Part shown: piece after piece, positions 34,025-43,500 of the stretch
Position numbering within the stretch: the first letter of the stretch is position 1
How the letters are laid out: every line of letters begins with the position of its first letter
Origin: Mycobacterium sp.
GTDB taxonomy: Bacteria; Actinomycetota; Actinomycetes; Mycobacteriales; Mycobacteriaceae
Length of the DNA stretch: 44,268 nucleotides
Direction: 5' to 3'
Assembly (NCBI GenBank): GCA_025965895.1
Contig: JAOPWC010000043.1
Location: 1 to 44,268, forward strand
Position numbers and translations under genes: made by a program
Notes under the pieces: generated by a model
The model's input: the letters and a program-made list of their open reading frames with translations, nothing else
Told to the model about the DNA's origin: nothing
Databases searched by the model: none

Positions 34025-35029
34025 TCAGCGCACCACAATGGTGTGCTCTTCGCGCGGCACAAGCTCTCCGATGACGGGCGCGCCGGGGATCTCGCCGGCG
34101 ATCAGCAGGCCGCCGGAGGTCTGTGCGTCGGCGAGCAGAAGCGCCTCCTCCGCCCCGACGGCGGACAGGTCGACGTGCGGGGCCACCCAGTCCAGGTTGC
34201 GCCGGGTGCCCCCACTGACGTAACCCGCCGCCAGCGCCTCGCGTGCCCCATCCACGTACGACACCGCAGTCGAGTCGATCACCGCCGTCACGCCGCTGGC
34301 CCGGGCCAGCTTATGTAGATGTCCCAGCAACCCGAAACCGGTGACGTCCGTTGCGCATTCAACGCCGGCCGCCAGCGCCGCCCGGGCCGCCTCAGCATTG
34401 AGTGTGAGCATCACGTCGATGGCCTCCGGGAAGCGTTCTCCAGTGGCCTTGTGTCGGCTGTTGAGTACGCCGATCCCCAGTGGCTTGGTCAGCGACAGCG
34501 GTATGCCGGGTTTGCCGGAATTGTTGCGCAGCAATCGGTTGGGGTCCGCGATACCGGTCACGGCCAATCCGTACTTGGGCTCCGGGTCGTCCACGCTGTG
34601 CCCGCCCGCGAGATGGCAGCCCGCGAAGCTGCAGACATCCAGCCCGCCGCGCAGGGTCGCGGCCGCCAGCTCGATCGGCAGCACATCCCGCGGCCACCCC
34701 AAAAGGTTGACCGCGACCACGGGCCGCCCGCCCATCGCGTAGACGTCGGACAGCGCGTTGGTGGCGGCGATCCGGCCCCAATCGTATGCGTCGTCCACCA
34801 CCGGGGTGAAGAAGTCAGTCGTCGCGATCAGCGCTGTGGCACCTTCAATGCGCACGGCGGCAGCGTCGTCGCCGTCCTGTAGTCCGACCAGCAATTCTCC
34901 GACCGGATTTCGCGGCGCGGCACCGGTCAGCCCGCGCACCACGTCCTCCAGCTCGCCCGGCGGGATCTTGCATGCGCAGCCGCCCCCGTGGGCGAACTGG
35001 GTCAGTCGATAGGCGGCCATGGCCTCCAT
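34025..35029 (-). CDS. selD: Selenide, water dikinase SelD
   Basis: 334 residues from the ATG at 35029 (ATG 35020 also possible); the longer frame reaching 35776 is antisense to selA and was discarded. SelD makes selenophosphate from selenide and ATP. Visible: the catalytic Cys/Lys motif GGGCACKIPP, ALIATTDFFTPVVDDAYDWGRIAATNALSDVYAMGG of the ATP-grasp-like PurM fold, FAGCHLAGGHSVDDPEPKYGLAV, and TDVTGFGLLGHLHKLARASG. The reactive position is Cys, not Sec. Transcribed divergently from selC with a 60-bp gap. Confidence 0.95.
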   Translation of the reverse strand: MEAMAAYRLTQFAHGGGCACKIPPGELEDVVRGLTGAAPRNPVGELLVGLQDGDDAAAVRIEGATALIATTDFFTPVVDDAYDWGRIAATNALSDVYAMGGRPVVAVNLLGWPRDVLPIELAAATLRGGLDVCSFAGCHLAGGHSVDDPEPKYGLAVTGIADPNRLLRNNSGKPGIPLSLTKPLGIGVLNSRHKATGERFPEAIDVMLTLNAEAARAALAAGVECATDVTGFGLLGHLHKLARASGVTAVIDSTAVSYVDGAREALAAGYVSGGTRRNLDWVAPHVDLSAVGAEEALLLADAQTSGGLLIAGEIPGAPVIGELVPREEHTIVVR

Positions 35030-35089
35030 GCTGCCCCACCGGCTCGGCCCGACAGGGGAAAGCTTGTCATGATGGTCGTCATGGTCCAG

Positions 35090-35184
35090 GGAGGCGTATC
35101 CGGTCTGGTGACCGGCACGGTCTTCAAAATCGTCGAGCGGCAGCACCTGTCGCTGGCGGGTTCGATTCCCGTCCGCCTCCGCCA
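35090..35184 (+). tRNA. selC: tRNA-Sec (anticodon TCA)
   Basis: 95 nt including encoded GCCA end. Acceptor GGAGGCG pairs with CGCCTCC (the eighth pair is T-C), long 6-bp D-stem CCGGTC-TGGT-GACCGG, anticodon loop CTTCAAA with UCA, a long variable arm AGCGGCA/TGTCGCT, and T-arm GCGGG-TTCGATT-CCCGT. Size, long D-stem and variable arm are typical of bacterial tRNA-Sec. SelA starts 17 bp after it. Confidence 0.95.
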
Positions 35185-35201
35185 CGCTCCCGGGGCCTGA
35201 C

Positions 35202-36536
35202 ATGGGTGATCCGCGACGCCGCGTGCCCCGCACCGACGTGCTGCTCGCCGATCCCCGCCTCGCCGAGGCCGAGCGGGTGCTGGGTCGCATGCTGGTGAAA
35301 TCCGTCGTCGCCGAGGCACAGCAGCGAGCGCGCCTCGGGGAGATCGAGCCGGAGCAGGTGGTTGAGCACGCCGTCGCCGCGCTGCCGGTCACCGCGACGA
35401 GTCTCCGGCCCGTGGTCAACGCCACCGGCGTGGTCGTGCACACCAACCTCGGCCGCGCCCCGCTGTCACGGGCCGCGCTGGACGCGGTGGTGACCGCGGG
35501 CCGCGCCACGGACATCGAATTCGACCTGCCGACCGGTCGGCGCGGCCGCCGTGGCCGCGGTGCGCTGGCCGCACTGGCCCGCGCAGTACCCGCCGCCGGC
35601 GACGTGCACGTGGTGAACAACAACGCCGCCGCCCTGCTGCTGACCGCCATCACCCTGGCTCCCGGCAAGGAAATCGTGCTCAGCCGGGGCGAGCTGGTGG
35701 AAATCGGCGACGGGTTCCGCATTCCCGAGCTGCTGGAGTCCACCGGTTCAGCGCTCCGGGAGGTCGGGACGACCAACCGGACGAGCCTGCGCGACTACGC
35801 CGAAGCGATCGGACCGGACACCGGCTTTGTGCTCAAGGTCCACCCGTCGAACTTCCACGTCACCGGGTTCACCTCGGCGGTCGGGGTCGCCGAGTTGGCA
35901 AAGCTCGACGTGCCGCTGGTGGTCGACATCGGCTCCGGGCTGCTCGCTCCTCATCCGGTGCTGCCGGACGAGCCGGATGCGACGACGGTGCTCCGTGACG
36001 GAGCGGACCTCGTCACCGCGAGCGGCGACAAGCTCCTCGGTGGTCCTCAGGCGGGCTTGCTGTTCGGCAACTCCGAGCTGATCGAGCGGCTTCGGCGGCA
36101 CCCGGCAGCGCGTGCCCTGCGTGTGGACAAACTCACGCTGGCTGCCCTCGAAGCGACCGTGTCGGGTCCGCCCCCACCGGTGGCGGCGATGCTGACCGCC
36201 GATGTGACGGAGCTGCGTGCCCGCGCGGAACGGCTCGCCACACAGCTGCCCGACGCGCAGGCGGTGGACTGCGTCGCGGCCGTCGGCGGGGGCGGTGCGC
36301 CGGGGGTGGAGTTGCCGAGCGCAGGCGTGAGCCTGCCCGAGTCCTACGCCGTCGCCCTGCGTACCGGGAGCCCCCCGGTCGTGGGGCGACTGGAGGCCGG
36401 CCGGTGCCTGCTCGACCTGCGCACGGTGGCTCCGGAGGAAGACGAGCTGCTGTTGACGGCGGTGCGGACATGTTCGTCGCCGTCCGCGGAGCGGACATGT
36501 TCGTCGCCGTCCGCGGAGCGGACATGTTCGTCATAG
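35202..36536 (+). CDS. selA: L-seryl-tRNA(Sec) selenium transferase SelA
   Basis: 444 residues. This PLP enzyme converts Ser-tRNA-Sec to Sec-tRNA-Sec with selenophosphate. Seen: LRPVVNATGVVVHTNLGRAPLS, HVVNNNAAALLLTAITLAPGKEIVLSRGELVEIG-type core, LKVHPSNFHVTGFT, VVDIGSGLLAPH and the PLP lysine K277 in SGDKLLGGPQAG. The last ~21 residues (two CSSPSAERT units, then CSS) come from a 27-bp tandem duplication and are not family-typical. The stop overlaps the selB ATG at 36524 by 13 bp. Confidence 0.95.
   Translation: MGDPRRRVPRTDVLLADPRLAEAERVLGRMLVKSVVAEAQQRARLGEIEPEQVVEHAVAALPVTATSLRPVVNATGVVVHTNLGRAPLSRAALDAVVTAGRATDIEFDLPTGRRGRRGRGALAALARAVPAAGDVHVVNNNAAALLLTAITLAPGKEIVLSRGELVEIGDGFRIPELLESTGSALREVGTTNRTSLRDYAEAIGPDTGFVLKVHPSNFHVTGFTSAVGVAELAKLDVPLVVDIGSGLLAPHPVLPDEPDATTVLRDGADLVTASGDKLLGGPQAGLLFGNSELIERLRRHPAARALRVDKLTLAALEATVSGPPPPVAAMLTADVTELRARAERLATQLPDAQAVDCVAAVGGGGAPGVELPSAGVSLPESYAVALRTGSPPVVGRLEAGRCLLDLRTVAPEEDELLLTAVRTCSSPSAERTCSSPSAERTCSS
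36464..36532. repeat. 27-bp tandem repeat at the selA/selB overlap
   Basis: Two perfect 27-bp copies (36464-36490, 36491-36517) plus a 15-bp third start. Each copy carries GCGGACATG, so in-frame selB start codons occur at 36470, 36497 and 36524, while the selA frame gains CSSPSAERT per copy. Confidence 0.95.
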
Positions 36537-38230
36537 CCACCGCCGGACACGTCGACCACGGCAAGTCGACGCTTATCCACCGGCTCACCGGCATGTGGCC
36601 CGACGGGCTCGCCGAGGAGCAGCGCCGCGGCCTGACGATCGACCTCGGCTTCGCGTGGACCGAGCTCGGTGGGCAGCAGTTTGCGTTCGTCGACGTGCCC
36701 GGCCACGAACGGTTCGTCCCCAACATGCTCGCCGGGGTCGGATCGGTGCCCGCGGTGCTGTTCGTCGTAGCCGCCACCGAGGGCTGGATGCCGCAGTCCG
36801 GTGAGCACCTCGCCGCCCTCGACGCGCTGGGCGTCCGCCATGCGCTGCTGGTGATCACCAAGGCTGACCTCGCCGACCCCGCACCCGCGATCGCAGAGGC
36901 GCGAGAGCGGTTCGAACGCACCTCGCTCGCCGATCCGGCCGTCGTGCTCGGCACCGACCTGGACGGGGTACGTGGCGAGCTCATCGCGCTGGTGGACCGC
37001 CTGCCGCAACCGGACCCCAACGCCGACGTGCGACTGTGGGTCGACCGCTCCTTCACCGTGCGCGGCGCAGGTACGGTCGTCACCGGCACGCTCGCGGCGG
37101 GCACCATCCGGGTGGGCGACGAGCTCGAACACGCCGGGCGGCGCGTCACCGTTCGCGGCATGCAGTCCCTTGGCCGGGACCGGGCTGTTGTCGGCGCGGT
37201 AGCGCGCGTCGCGCTGAATCTCCGGGGCGTGGATCACCAGCACATCGGCCGCGGCGACACTGTGCGCACTCCGGGCGTGTGGCTGGACACCGAAGAGATC
37301 GACGTCGGATTGCGGTCGGTGGGCGGGCTGCACCGCCAGCTCGTCCTGCACCTCGGCTCCGCGGCCGTAGCGGTGCACGTCCGTCCACTGGGGACCGCCG
37401 CGGCGCGGCTGCGCCTGACGCAGCCGTTGCCGTTGCGCGTGGGAGACATCGGGTTGTTGCGGGATCCCGGGGAGCACCGGATCGCGGCCGGCGTCGAGGT
37501 GCTCGACGTGCGACCCCCGCCGCTGCGGCGCCGCGGCGCGGCGCGGGCCCGGGCCGAGGAACTGGCGAGCGGACGCGTCCACCCACCGGAGTACGCGCGG
37601 GCGGGCGAGCTGCGCGCTATGGGCTTGCCGGCGAACGGTTTTCAGCTCGGCGAGTGGATCGTGGACCCGCAGTGGTGGGCGAACAGGCGTGAACACGCGG
37701 CGGCGGCGGTGCGGCGCTGGGCCGCCGGGAATGAGATCGCGGCGGGGATGCCGCTGGAGACGCTGCGGCAGGAGGTGGGGCTGCCCGCCGGCGAGCTGGT
37801 GCCGAAGCTGCTCGAGGGCACCGGCCTCGAGGTGGCCGACGGGCGGGTGCGCCCACCGGAGACGAAGCTGCCCCCACGGGTGGACAAGGCGGTGCGCACC
37901 GTGGAGGACTGGCTTGCCGCGGAACCGTTCCGTGCCCCAGAGGCCGACGAGCTCACCGACCTGAGGCTCGGCGCCCGCGAGCTCGCCGCTGCGGTGCGGG
38001 CCGGGCGGCTGACCCGGATCGCCGACGGCATCGTGCTCGGGCCCGACGCGTTCGACCGTTCGGCCGGAATACTCGCGGCGCTGCCGCAGCCATTCACCGT
38101 CAGCGAGGCCCGCGGCGCACTGGCCACCACCCGCCGGGTCGCCGTGCCGCTGCTCGAGCAGCTCGACGCGCGGCGGATCACCCGGCGAGGCGGCGACGGC
38201 ACGCGGACGCTGATCATTGCGAAACCCTGA
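36524..38230 (+). CDS. selB: Selenocysteine-specific elongation factor SelB
   Basis: 568 residues from ATG 36524 (MFVIATAGHVDHGKST), the family-typical start; two further ATGs from the tandem repeat at 36497 and 36470 could add 9 or 18 residues. SelB brings Sec-tRNA-Sec to UGA by binding the SECIS hairpin. G1 is AGHVDHGKST, G3 DVPGHERF, G4 TKAD. Domains II and III follow (RSFTVRGAGTVVTGTLAAG, RVALNLRGVDHQHIGRGD). The C-terminal winged helices that read SECIS end with ARRITRRGGDGTRTLI. Overlaps selA. Confidence 0.95.
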   Translation: MFVIATAGHVDHGKSTLIHRLTGMWPDGLAEEQRRGLTIDLGFAWTELGGQQFAFVDVPGHERFVPNMLAGVGSVPAVLFVVAATEGWMPQSGEHLAALDALGVRHALLVITKADLADPAPAIAEARERFERTSLADPAVVLGTDLDGVRGELIALVDRLPQPDPNADVRLWVDRSFTVRGAGTVVTGTLAAGTIRVGDELEHAGRRVTVRGMQSLGRDRAVVGAVARVALNLRGVDHQHIGRGDTVRTPGVWLDTEEIDVGLRSVGGLHRQLVLHLGSAAVAVHVRPLGTAAARLRLTQPLPLRVGDIGLLRDPGEHRIAAGVEVLDVRPPPLRRRGAARARAEELASGRVHPPEYARAGELRAMGLPANGFQLGEWIVDPQWWANRREHAAAAVRRWAAGNEIAAGMPLETLRQEVGLPAGELVPKLLEGTGLEVADGRVRPPETKLPPRVDKAVRTVEDWLAAEPFRAPEADELTDLRLGARELAAAVRAGRLTRIADGIVLGPDAFDRSAGILAALPQPFTVSEARGALATTRRVAVPLLEQLDARRITRRGGDGTRTLIIAKP

Positions 38231-38296
38231 GCGCGAGAGTTTGATCGGAAGAACGGTCGGGTAGCCGCGAGCCAGGCTCGAGGGAGGGGCGCGCCA

Positions 38297-41200
38297 ATGG
38301 ACATCAGGAAGTGGATCGAGTCGTGGCCGGTCTACCGGCAAGTGACCGGTTCGGACGCGTTGGGCCGCGGCAAGGCCGCCCAGTCCGCCCGCTCCGCCGG
38401 GCTCACGCCCCGGACCGAATCCGCCGACCACGTCGCCCACTCCGTGTGCCCCTTTTGCGCGGTGGGATGCGCGCAAAAGGTCTACGTCCGCGATGGGCGC
38501 GTCATCCAGATCGAGGGCAACCCGGACAGCCCGATCTCCCGCGGCCGCCTGTGCCCGAAGGGATCGGCGAGCAAGCAGCTCGTGACCGGGCCGCAGCGTG
38601 AGCACAAGGTGCGCTACCGCGCGCCGTACGCGACCGAGTGGCGGGAGCTCGACCTCGACACTGCGATGGGCATGCTTGCCGACCGGGTGCTCGATGCGCG
38701 CGACAAGGGCTGGCAGGAGATCGACGGCCACGGTAGCCGGCTGCGCCGCACCATGGGCATCGCGAGTCTCGGCGGCGCGACCCTGGACAACGAAGAGAAC
38801 TACCTGATCAAGAAGCTCTTCACGGCGCTGGGCGCACTCCAGATCGAGAACCAGGCCCGTATTTGACACTCCGCCACGGTTCCCGGTCTGGGAGCCTCCT
38901 TTGGTCGCGGCGGGGCGACGGACTCCCAGCAGGACCTCGTCAACTCGGACTTCATCGTCATCATGGGCTCGAACATGGCCGAGGCCCATCCGGTCGGGTT
39001 CCAGTGGGTGATGGAGGCCAAGGCGCGCGGCGCCGAGGTCGTGCACATCGACCCGCGGTTCACCCGGACAAGCGCAGTCGCCGACCGGCACGTGCCGCTG
39101 CGCGCCGGCAGTGACATCGCCTTCCTCGGCGCGGTCATCAATTACATCCTGTCGAACGAGCTGGACTTCCGGGAGTACATCACCGCGTACACGAACGCTT
39201 CGTTCCTCGTGGACGAGCGGTATCAGGACACCGAGGACCTAGACGGGTTGTTCAGCGGGTTCAACCCCGACAACTCCGCCTACAACCCGCAAACCTGGCA
39301 CTACGAGTCGACACACCCCGGTGGGCGCGGCGGCGCGGGCGCCAGGGAGCGGGCAGCGCCCGACCAGCTCGGGTCGGGTGGAGTCGTGATCGAGGGTGCT
39401 GCGGGCGACATCCCGGCCGACCCGACGCTGCGGCACCCGCGCTGCGTGTACCAGATCCTCAAGCGGCATTACGCCCGCTACACCCCGGACATGGTGGAGC
39501 GGGTGTGCGGCGTGCCGGCTGAGCAGTTCGTCGCGGTCGCGAAGGCGTGGACGCAGAACTCCGGCCGCGAGCGCACGGCGGGGCTGGTGTACAGCGTGGG
39601 CTGGACCCAGCACACGGTGGGCGCGCAATTCATCCGCGCCGGGTCGATCATCCAGCTGCTGCTGGGCAATATCGGCCGCCCTGGCGGCGGGGTGTACGCG
39701 TTGCGCGGGCATGCAAGCATCCAGGGTTCCACCGACGTGCCGACGCTGTTCAACCTGCTGCCCGGCTACCTCGCGATGCCGCACGACGGCCACGCCACCC
39801 TGTCGGACTACCTCCACACAGTCATGGGCCAGAACCAGAAGGGCTTCTGGCGCAACGCCGACACCTACATGGTGTCGCTGTTGAAGGAGTATTGGGGCGA
39901 GCGGGCCACCGCGGAGAACGACTACTGCTTCGACTACCTGCCGCGGATCAACGGCGACCACGGCACGTACCGCACGGTGATGGACATGGTCGACGGCAAG
40001 GTGTTCGGCTACTTCCTGCTGGGCCAGAACCCCGCCGTCGGGTCCGCCCACGGGCGGCTGCAGCGCCTCGGCATGGCCAACCTCGACTGGCTGGTCGTGC
40101 GCGATCTGGTCATGATCGAGAGCGCCACGTTCTGGAAAGACGGTCCGGAGGTCGAGACCGGGGAGATCTCTCCGGAGACCTGTCGGACCGAGGTGTTCTT
40201 CTTCCCGGCAGCGTCTCACGTGGAGAAGGCGGGCACGTTCACCCAGACGCAGCGGATGCTGCAGTGGCGGGAGAAGGCGGTCGACCCGCCCGGCGACGCC
40301 CGCTCGGAGCTGTGGTTCATGTACCACCTGGGCCGCAGGCTGAGGGAGAAGCTGGCCGGCTCGACCGACGACCGCGACCGTCCGCTGCTCGACCTCGCGT
40401 GGGACTACGCGATGGAGGGTGACGAGCCGTCGGGCGAGGACGTGCTGCGGCGCATCAGCGGCATCGACCTCACCACCGGCGGGGCGGTCAACAACTACCT
40501 CGACCTCAAGGCGGACGGCAGCACCTCGTGCGGGTGCTGGATTTACAGCGGCGTCTATGCCCACGACGTCAACCAGGCGGCGCGGCGCAAACCGCACGAC
40601 GAGCAGGGGCCCTACGAGTCGGAGTGGGGCTGGACCTGGCCGATGAACCGGCGGGTGCTGTACAACCGCGCGTCGGCCGACCTGCAGGGCCGCCCGTGGA
40701 GTGAGCGCAAGAAGCTGATCTGGTGGGACGAAAACAAGGGCGACAAGGGGGAGTGGACCGGGTACGACGTTCCCGACTTCGAGAAGAACAAGTCGCCGGA
40801 GTACCGCCCGCCCGAGGGCGCGGTGGGCGTCGACGCGTTGCGCGGGGATGACCCGTTCATCATGCAGGCCGACGGGAAGGGCTGGCTGTTCGCGCCCAAC
40901 GGCCTGCTCGACGGCCCGCTGCCCACGCACTACGAGCCGCAAGAGTCTCCGGTGCGCAACGCGCTCTACAAGCAGCAGGGCAATCCGGCACGGATTGTGT
41001 ACGGCCGTAAGGACAACCCATCGAACCCGTCGCCGCCTGAGGCGCACGGTGAGGTGTTCCCGTTCGTGTTCACCGCGGCCCGGCTGACCGAGCACCACAC
41101 GGCCGGCGGGATGAGCCGGCAGCTGCCCTACCTCGCGGAGCTACAGCCGGCGCTGTTCGTGGAGGTGTCGCCCGAGTTGGCGGCCCAGCGGGGGCTGGCG

Positions 41201-41584
41201 CATATGGACTGGGCGCATGTGATCACCAGCCGCACCGCGGTGGACGCAAGGGTGTTCGTGACGGACCGAATGACGCCGCTGCGCATCGAAGACCGTGTCG
41301 TGCACCAGGTTTGGATGCCCTATCACTGGGGCTACACGGGCTTGATCGACGGTGACGTGGTGAACGATCTACTGGGGGTGGTCGCCGACCCGAACGTGTT
41401 CATTCAGGAGAGCAAGGTGGCCACGTGTGACGTGCAGCCCGGGCGGCGGCCGCGGGGGCCGGCGCTGCTGGAATACGTCGCCGACTACCGTCGCCGCGCA
41501 GGCATAACGCAGGAAACGGGTACGCACGTTGACACCACCCGGCCCGACGGGGTCGCGCACACTGAGCCGGAGGAAAAGCCATGA
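38297..41584 (+). CDS. fdhA: Formate dehydrogenase catalytic subunit, selenoprotein (in-frame UGA)
   Basis: Read as one 1095-residue protein with Sec190 at the TGA 38864-38866; a standard caller would split it at 38866 and restart near 38963. Residues 49-95 bind a 4Fe-4S cluster (CPFCAVGC, GRLCPKG). The context ENQARI-U-HSATVPGLGASFGRGGATD is the FDH active site. Later segments bind bis-MGD (VIMGSNMAEAHPVGFQW, VHIDPRFTRTSAVAD, GNIGRPGGGVYALRGHASIQG). The N-terminus DIRKWIESWPVYRQ has no Tat RR motif, so it should act in the cytoplasm, oxidising formate and passing electrons to the FdhB and NrfD subunits. GAGGGAGGGG precedes the ATG; 66 bp after selB; ATGA overlap with fdhB. Confidence 0.96.
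38864..38900 (+). promoter_or_regulatory. Bacterial SECIS element after the UGA codon
   Basis: Eleven bases after the UGA a 7-bp stem GGTTCCC (38878-38884) / GGGAGCC (38890-38896, one G-U) closes a loop GGTCT, the same GGUCU loop as in Escherichia coli fdhF. Distance and loop meet SelB's requirements. Confidence 0.93.
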
Positions 41585-42468
41585 GCGACAACAGCTTTTA
41601 TGGGCCGTTGGACGACCCGGCGGGAAACGCGGGGTATGACGAGCACCCGCCGCGCGTCGGGTTCTTCACCGACACGTCGGTGTGCATCGGGTGCAAGGCC
41701 TGTGAGGTGGCCTGCAAGGAATGGAACGGGGTGCCCGACGACGGGTTCAACCTGCTCGGGATGTCGTTCGACAATACGGGCATGCTGGGCGCGAACACGT
41801 GGCGGCACGTCGCGTTCATCGAGCAGCCTGAGCCCGAGCCGGTCGAGCTGGGGATGCCGGGGTTCTCGCGGCCAGGCGATGGTTCTGGCGCAGAGGCGCG
41901 CACGGACTTCCGGTGGCTGATGAGCTCCGATGTGTGCAAGCACTGCACTCATGCGGGTTGTCTGGATGTGTGTCCGACGGGCGCGTTGTTCCGTACCGAG
42001 TTCGGCACCGTGGTTGTGCAGCAAGACATTTGCAACGGGTGCGGGTATTGCGTGTCGGCCTGCCCGTATGGGGTGATCGAACGGCGCGAGGGCGACGGCC
42101 GGGCGTGGAAGTGCACGCTGTGCTACGACCGGTTGCGCGACGGGCTGGAGCCGGCGTGCGCCAAGGCGTGCCCGACGGACTCGATCCAGTTCGGCCCATT
42201 AGACGAGTTGCGGGAACTGGCGGCGCTGCGCGTCGAGGAGCTGCATGCGCGTGGGGTCCCGGAAGCGCGGTTGTACGGGCACGACCCGAACGATGGGGTC
42301 GGAGGCGACGGCGCATTCTTCCTGTTGCTCGACGAGCCGGAGGTGTATGGGCTGCCGCCGGACCCAGTGGTGCCGACACGCGACGCGACGGCGATGTGGA
42401 AGTACGCGGGGATGGCGGCGTCGGCGTTGGTCGCCGCGGCGGTATCGGCGTTCGTGGGGCGGCGATGA
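41581..42468 (+). CDS. fdhB: Formate dehydrogenase iron-sulfur subunit
   Basis: 295 residues with four ferredoxin-type cysteine groups: CIGCKACEVACKEW, CKHCTHAGCLDVCPTGAL, CNGCGYCVSACPYGV and CTLCYDRLRDGLEPACAKACP, giving four 4Fe-4S clusters that wire the catalytic subunit to the membrane partner. A single C-terminal hydrophobic helix (YAGMAASALVAAAVSAFVG) suggests membrane anchoring. Start overlaps fdhA (ATGA) and stop overlaps the nrfD-like gene (ATGA): a tightly coupled operon. Confidence 0.93.
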   Translation: MSDNSFYGPLDDPAGNAGYDEHPPRVGFFTDTSVCIGCKACEVACKEWNGVPDDGFNLLGMSFDNTGMLGANTWRHVAFIEQPEPEPVELGMPGFSRPGDGSGAEARTDFRWLMSSDVCKHCTHAGCLDVCPTGALFRTEFGTVVVQQDICNGCGYCVSACPYGVIERREGDGRAWKCTLCYDRLRDGLEPACAKACPTDSIQFGPLDELRELAALRVEELHARGVPEARLYGHDPNDGVGGDGAFFLLLDEPEVYGLPPDPVVPTRDATAMWKYAGMAASALVAAAVSAFVGRR

Positions 42469-43499
42469 CGCGCGAAGACCTGGCGGTGCCGCGGGCGGAG
42501 TTCCGCTCGTATTACGGGCGTGCAGTGCTCAAGCCGCCGGCGTGGGACTGGAAGATCGCGGCGTATCTGTTCGCGGGCGGGCTGTCGGCGGGTTCGGCGA
42601 TGCTGGCGGCCGGGGCGGACATGACGGGCCGACCGGTGCTGCGGCGGGCTTCCCGGCTGGGAGCGTTGGGAAGCATCGTGGCGAGCATGTACTTCCTGGT
42701 CGCGGACCTGGGCCGGCCGGCGCGATTCCACCACATGCTGCGGGTGGCGAAGCCGAGTTCGCCGATGAGCATGGGCACGTGGATCCTGTCGGCGTACGGT
42801 CCCGGCGCGGTTCTGGCCGGGGCCGCGGAGCTGATGCCAAAGTGGCTGCGGCGCATGTGGATTGGTCGGCTGGCGGGCTGGTTGGCGAGGCCGGCCGGGC
42901 TGTGGGCGGCTGGGACGGCGCCGGGGGTGGCGTCGTATACGGCAGTTCTGTTGTCGCAGACGGCGGTTCCTGCGTGGCGGGAGGCGCACCCTTATCTGCC
43001 GTTCGTGTTCACTGGCTCGGCCGCGGCGAGTGGCGGGGGCTGGGGGATGGTTTTTGCACCGGTCAGTGAGGCTGGCCCGGCGCGGCGGATGGCGGTCGCG
43101 GGGGCGGGGCTGGAAGTGGTCGCGTCGCGGCTGATGGAGCAGCGGCTCGGGTTGTCTGCGGAGGCGTATACGACCGGGAAGGCGCACCGACTGAGGAAGT
43201 GGTCGGAGTACTTGACGGTCGGCGGCGCGTTGGGAGCGGTGGTGGCGGGCCGGAGTCGGCCGGCGGTGGCGGTGTCGGGATTGGCACTGCTGGCCGGGAG
43301 TGCCCTGCAGCGGTTCGGCGTCTTCGAGGCGGGGGTGGAGTCGACGCGTGACCCGAAGTATGTGGTGGTTCCCCAGCGCGAACGCCTCGATGCTGGCCGC
43401 CCGGCTCGGGGTGACGATCGGCCGCCGCCATCTCAGATGTTCGTGGAGACGGCTCGACGGCTGCGCGCGGGATTCGCGCGGGCGGCGGCTCGGTCCTGA
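42465..43499 (+). CDS. NrfD/PsrC-type membrane subunit of formate dehydrogenase
   Basis: 344 residues; ATG 42465 overlaps fdhB, whereas the longer frame from 41913 is antisense-like noise over fdhB. WDWKIAAYLFAGGLSAGSAML and GSIVASMYFLVADLGRPARFHHMLRVAKPSSPMSMGTW are the NrfD family signature; around eight hydrophobic stretches follow. It replaces the cytochrome-b subunit found in other respiratory FDHs and would pass electrons to quinone without haem. Hydrophilic tail of about 60 residues at the C-terminus. Confidence 0.9.
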   Translation: MTREDLAVPRAEFRSYYGRAVLKPPAWDWKIAAYLFAGGLSAGSAMLAAGADMTGRPVLRRASRLGALGSIVASMYFLVADLGRPARFHHMLRVAKPSSPMSMGTWILSAYGPGAVLAGAAELMPKWLRRMWIGRLAGWLARPAGLWAAGTAPGVASYTAVLLSQTAVPAWREAHPYLPFVFTGSAAASGGGWGMVFAPVSEAGPARRMAVAGAGLEVVASRLMEQRLGLSAEAYTTGKAHRLRKWSEYLTVGGALGAVVAGRSRPAVAVSGLALLAGSALQRFGVFEAGVESTRDPKYVVVPQRERLDAGRPARGDDRPPPSQMFVETARRLRAGFARAAARS

Positions 43500-43500
43500 G

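Noticed and set aside
38863..38963. FdhA as two genes or a pseudogene with a nonsense mutation
   Set aside because: The UGA is in the exact Sec context of formate dehydrogenases, the frame continues perfectly, and SECIS plus sel genes are present.
36344..39091. 915-codon open frame on the minus strand across selB and fdhA
   Set aside because: Antisense shadow of high-GC coding DNA; Arg/His/Gly-rich with no domain, while the plus strand holds clear SelB and FdhA.
39239..41098. 619-codon minus-strand frame inside fdhA
   Set aside because: Shadow of the fdhA third-codon-position bias; no recognisable motif.
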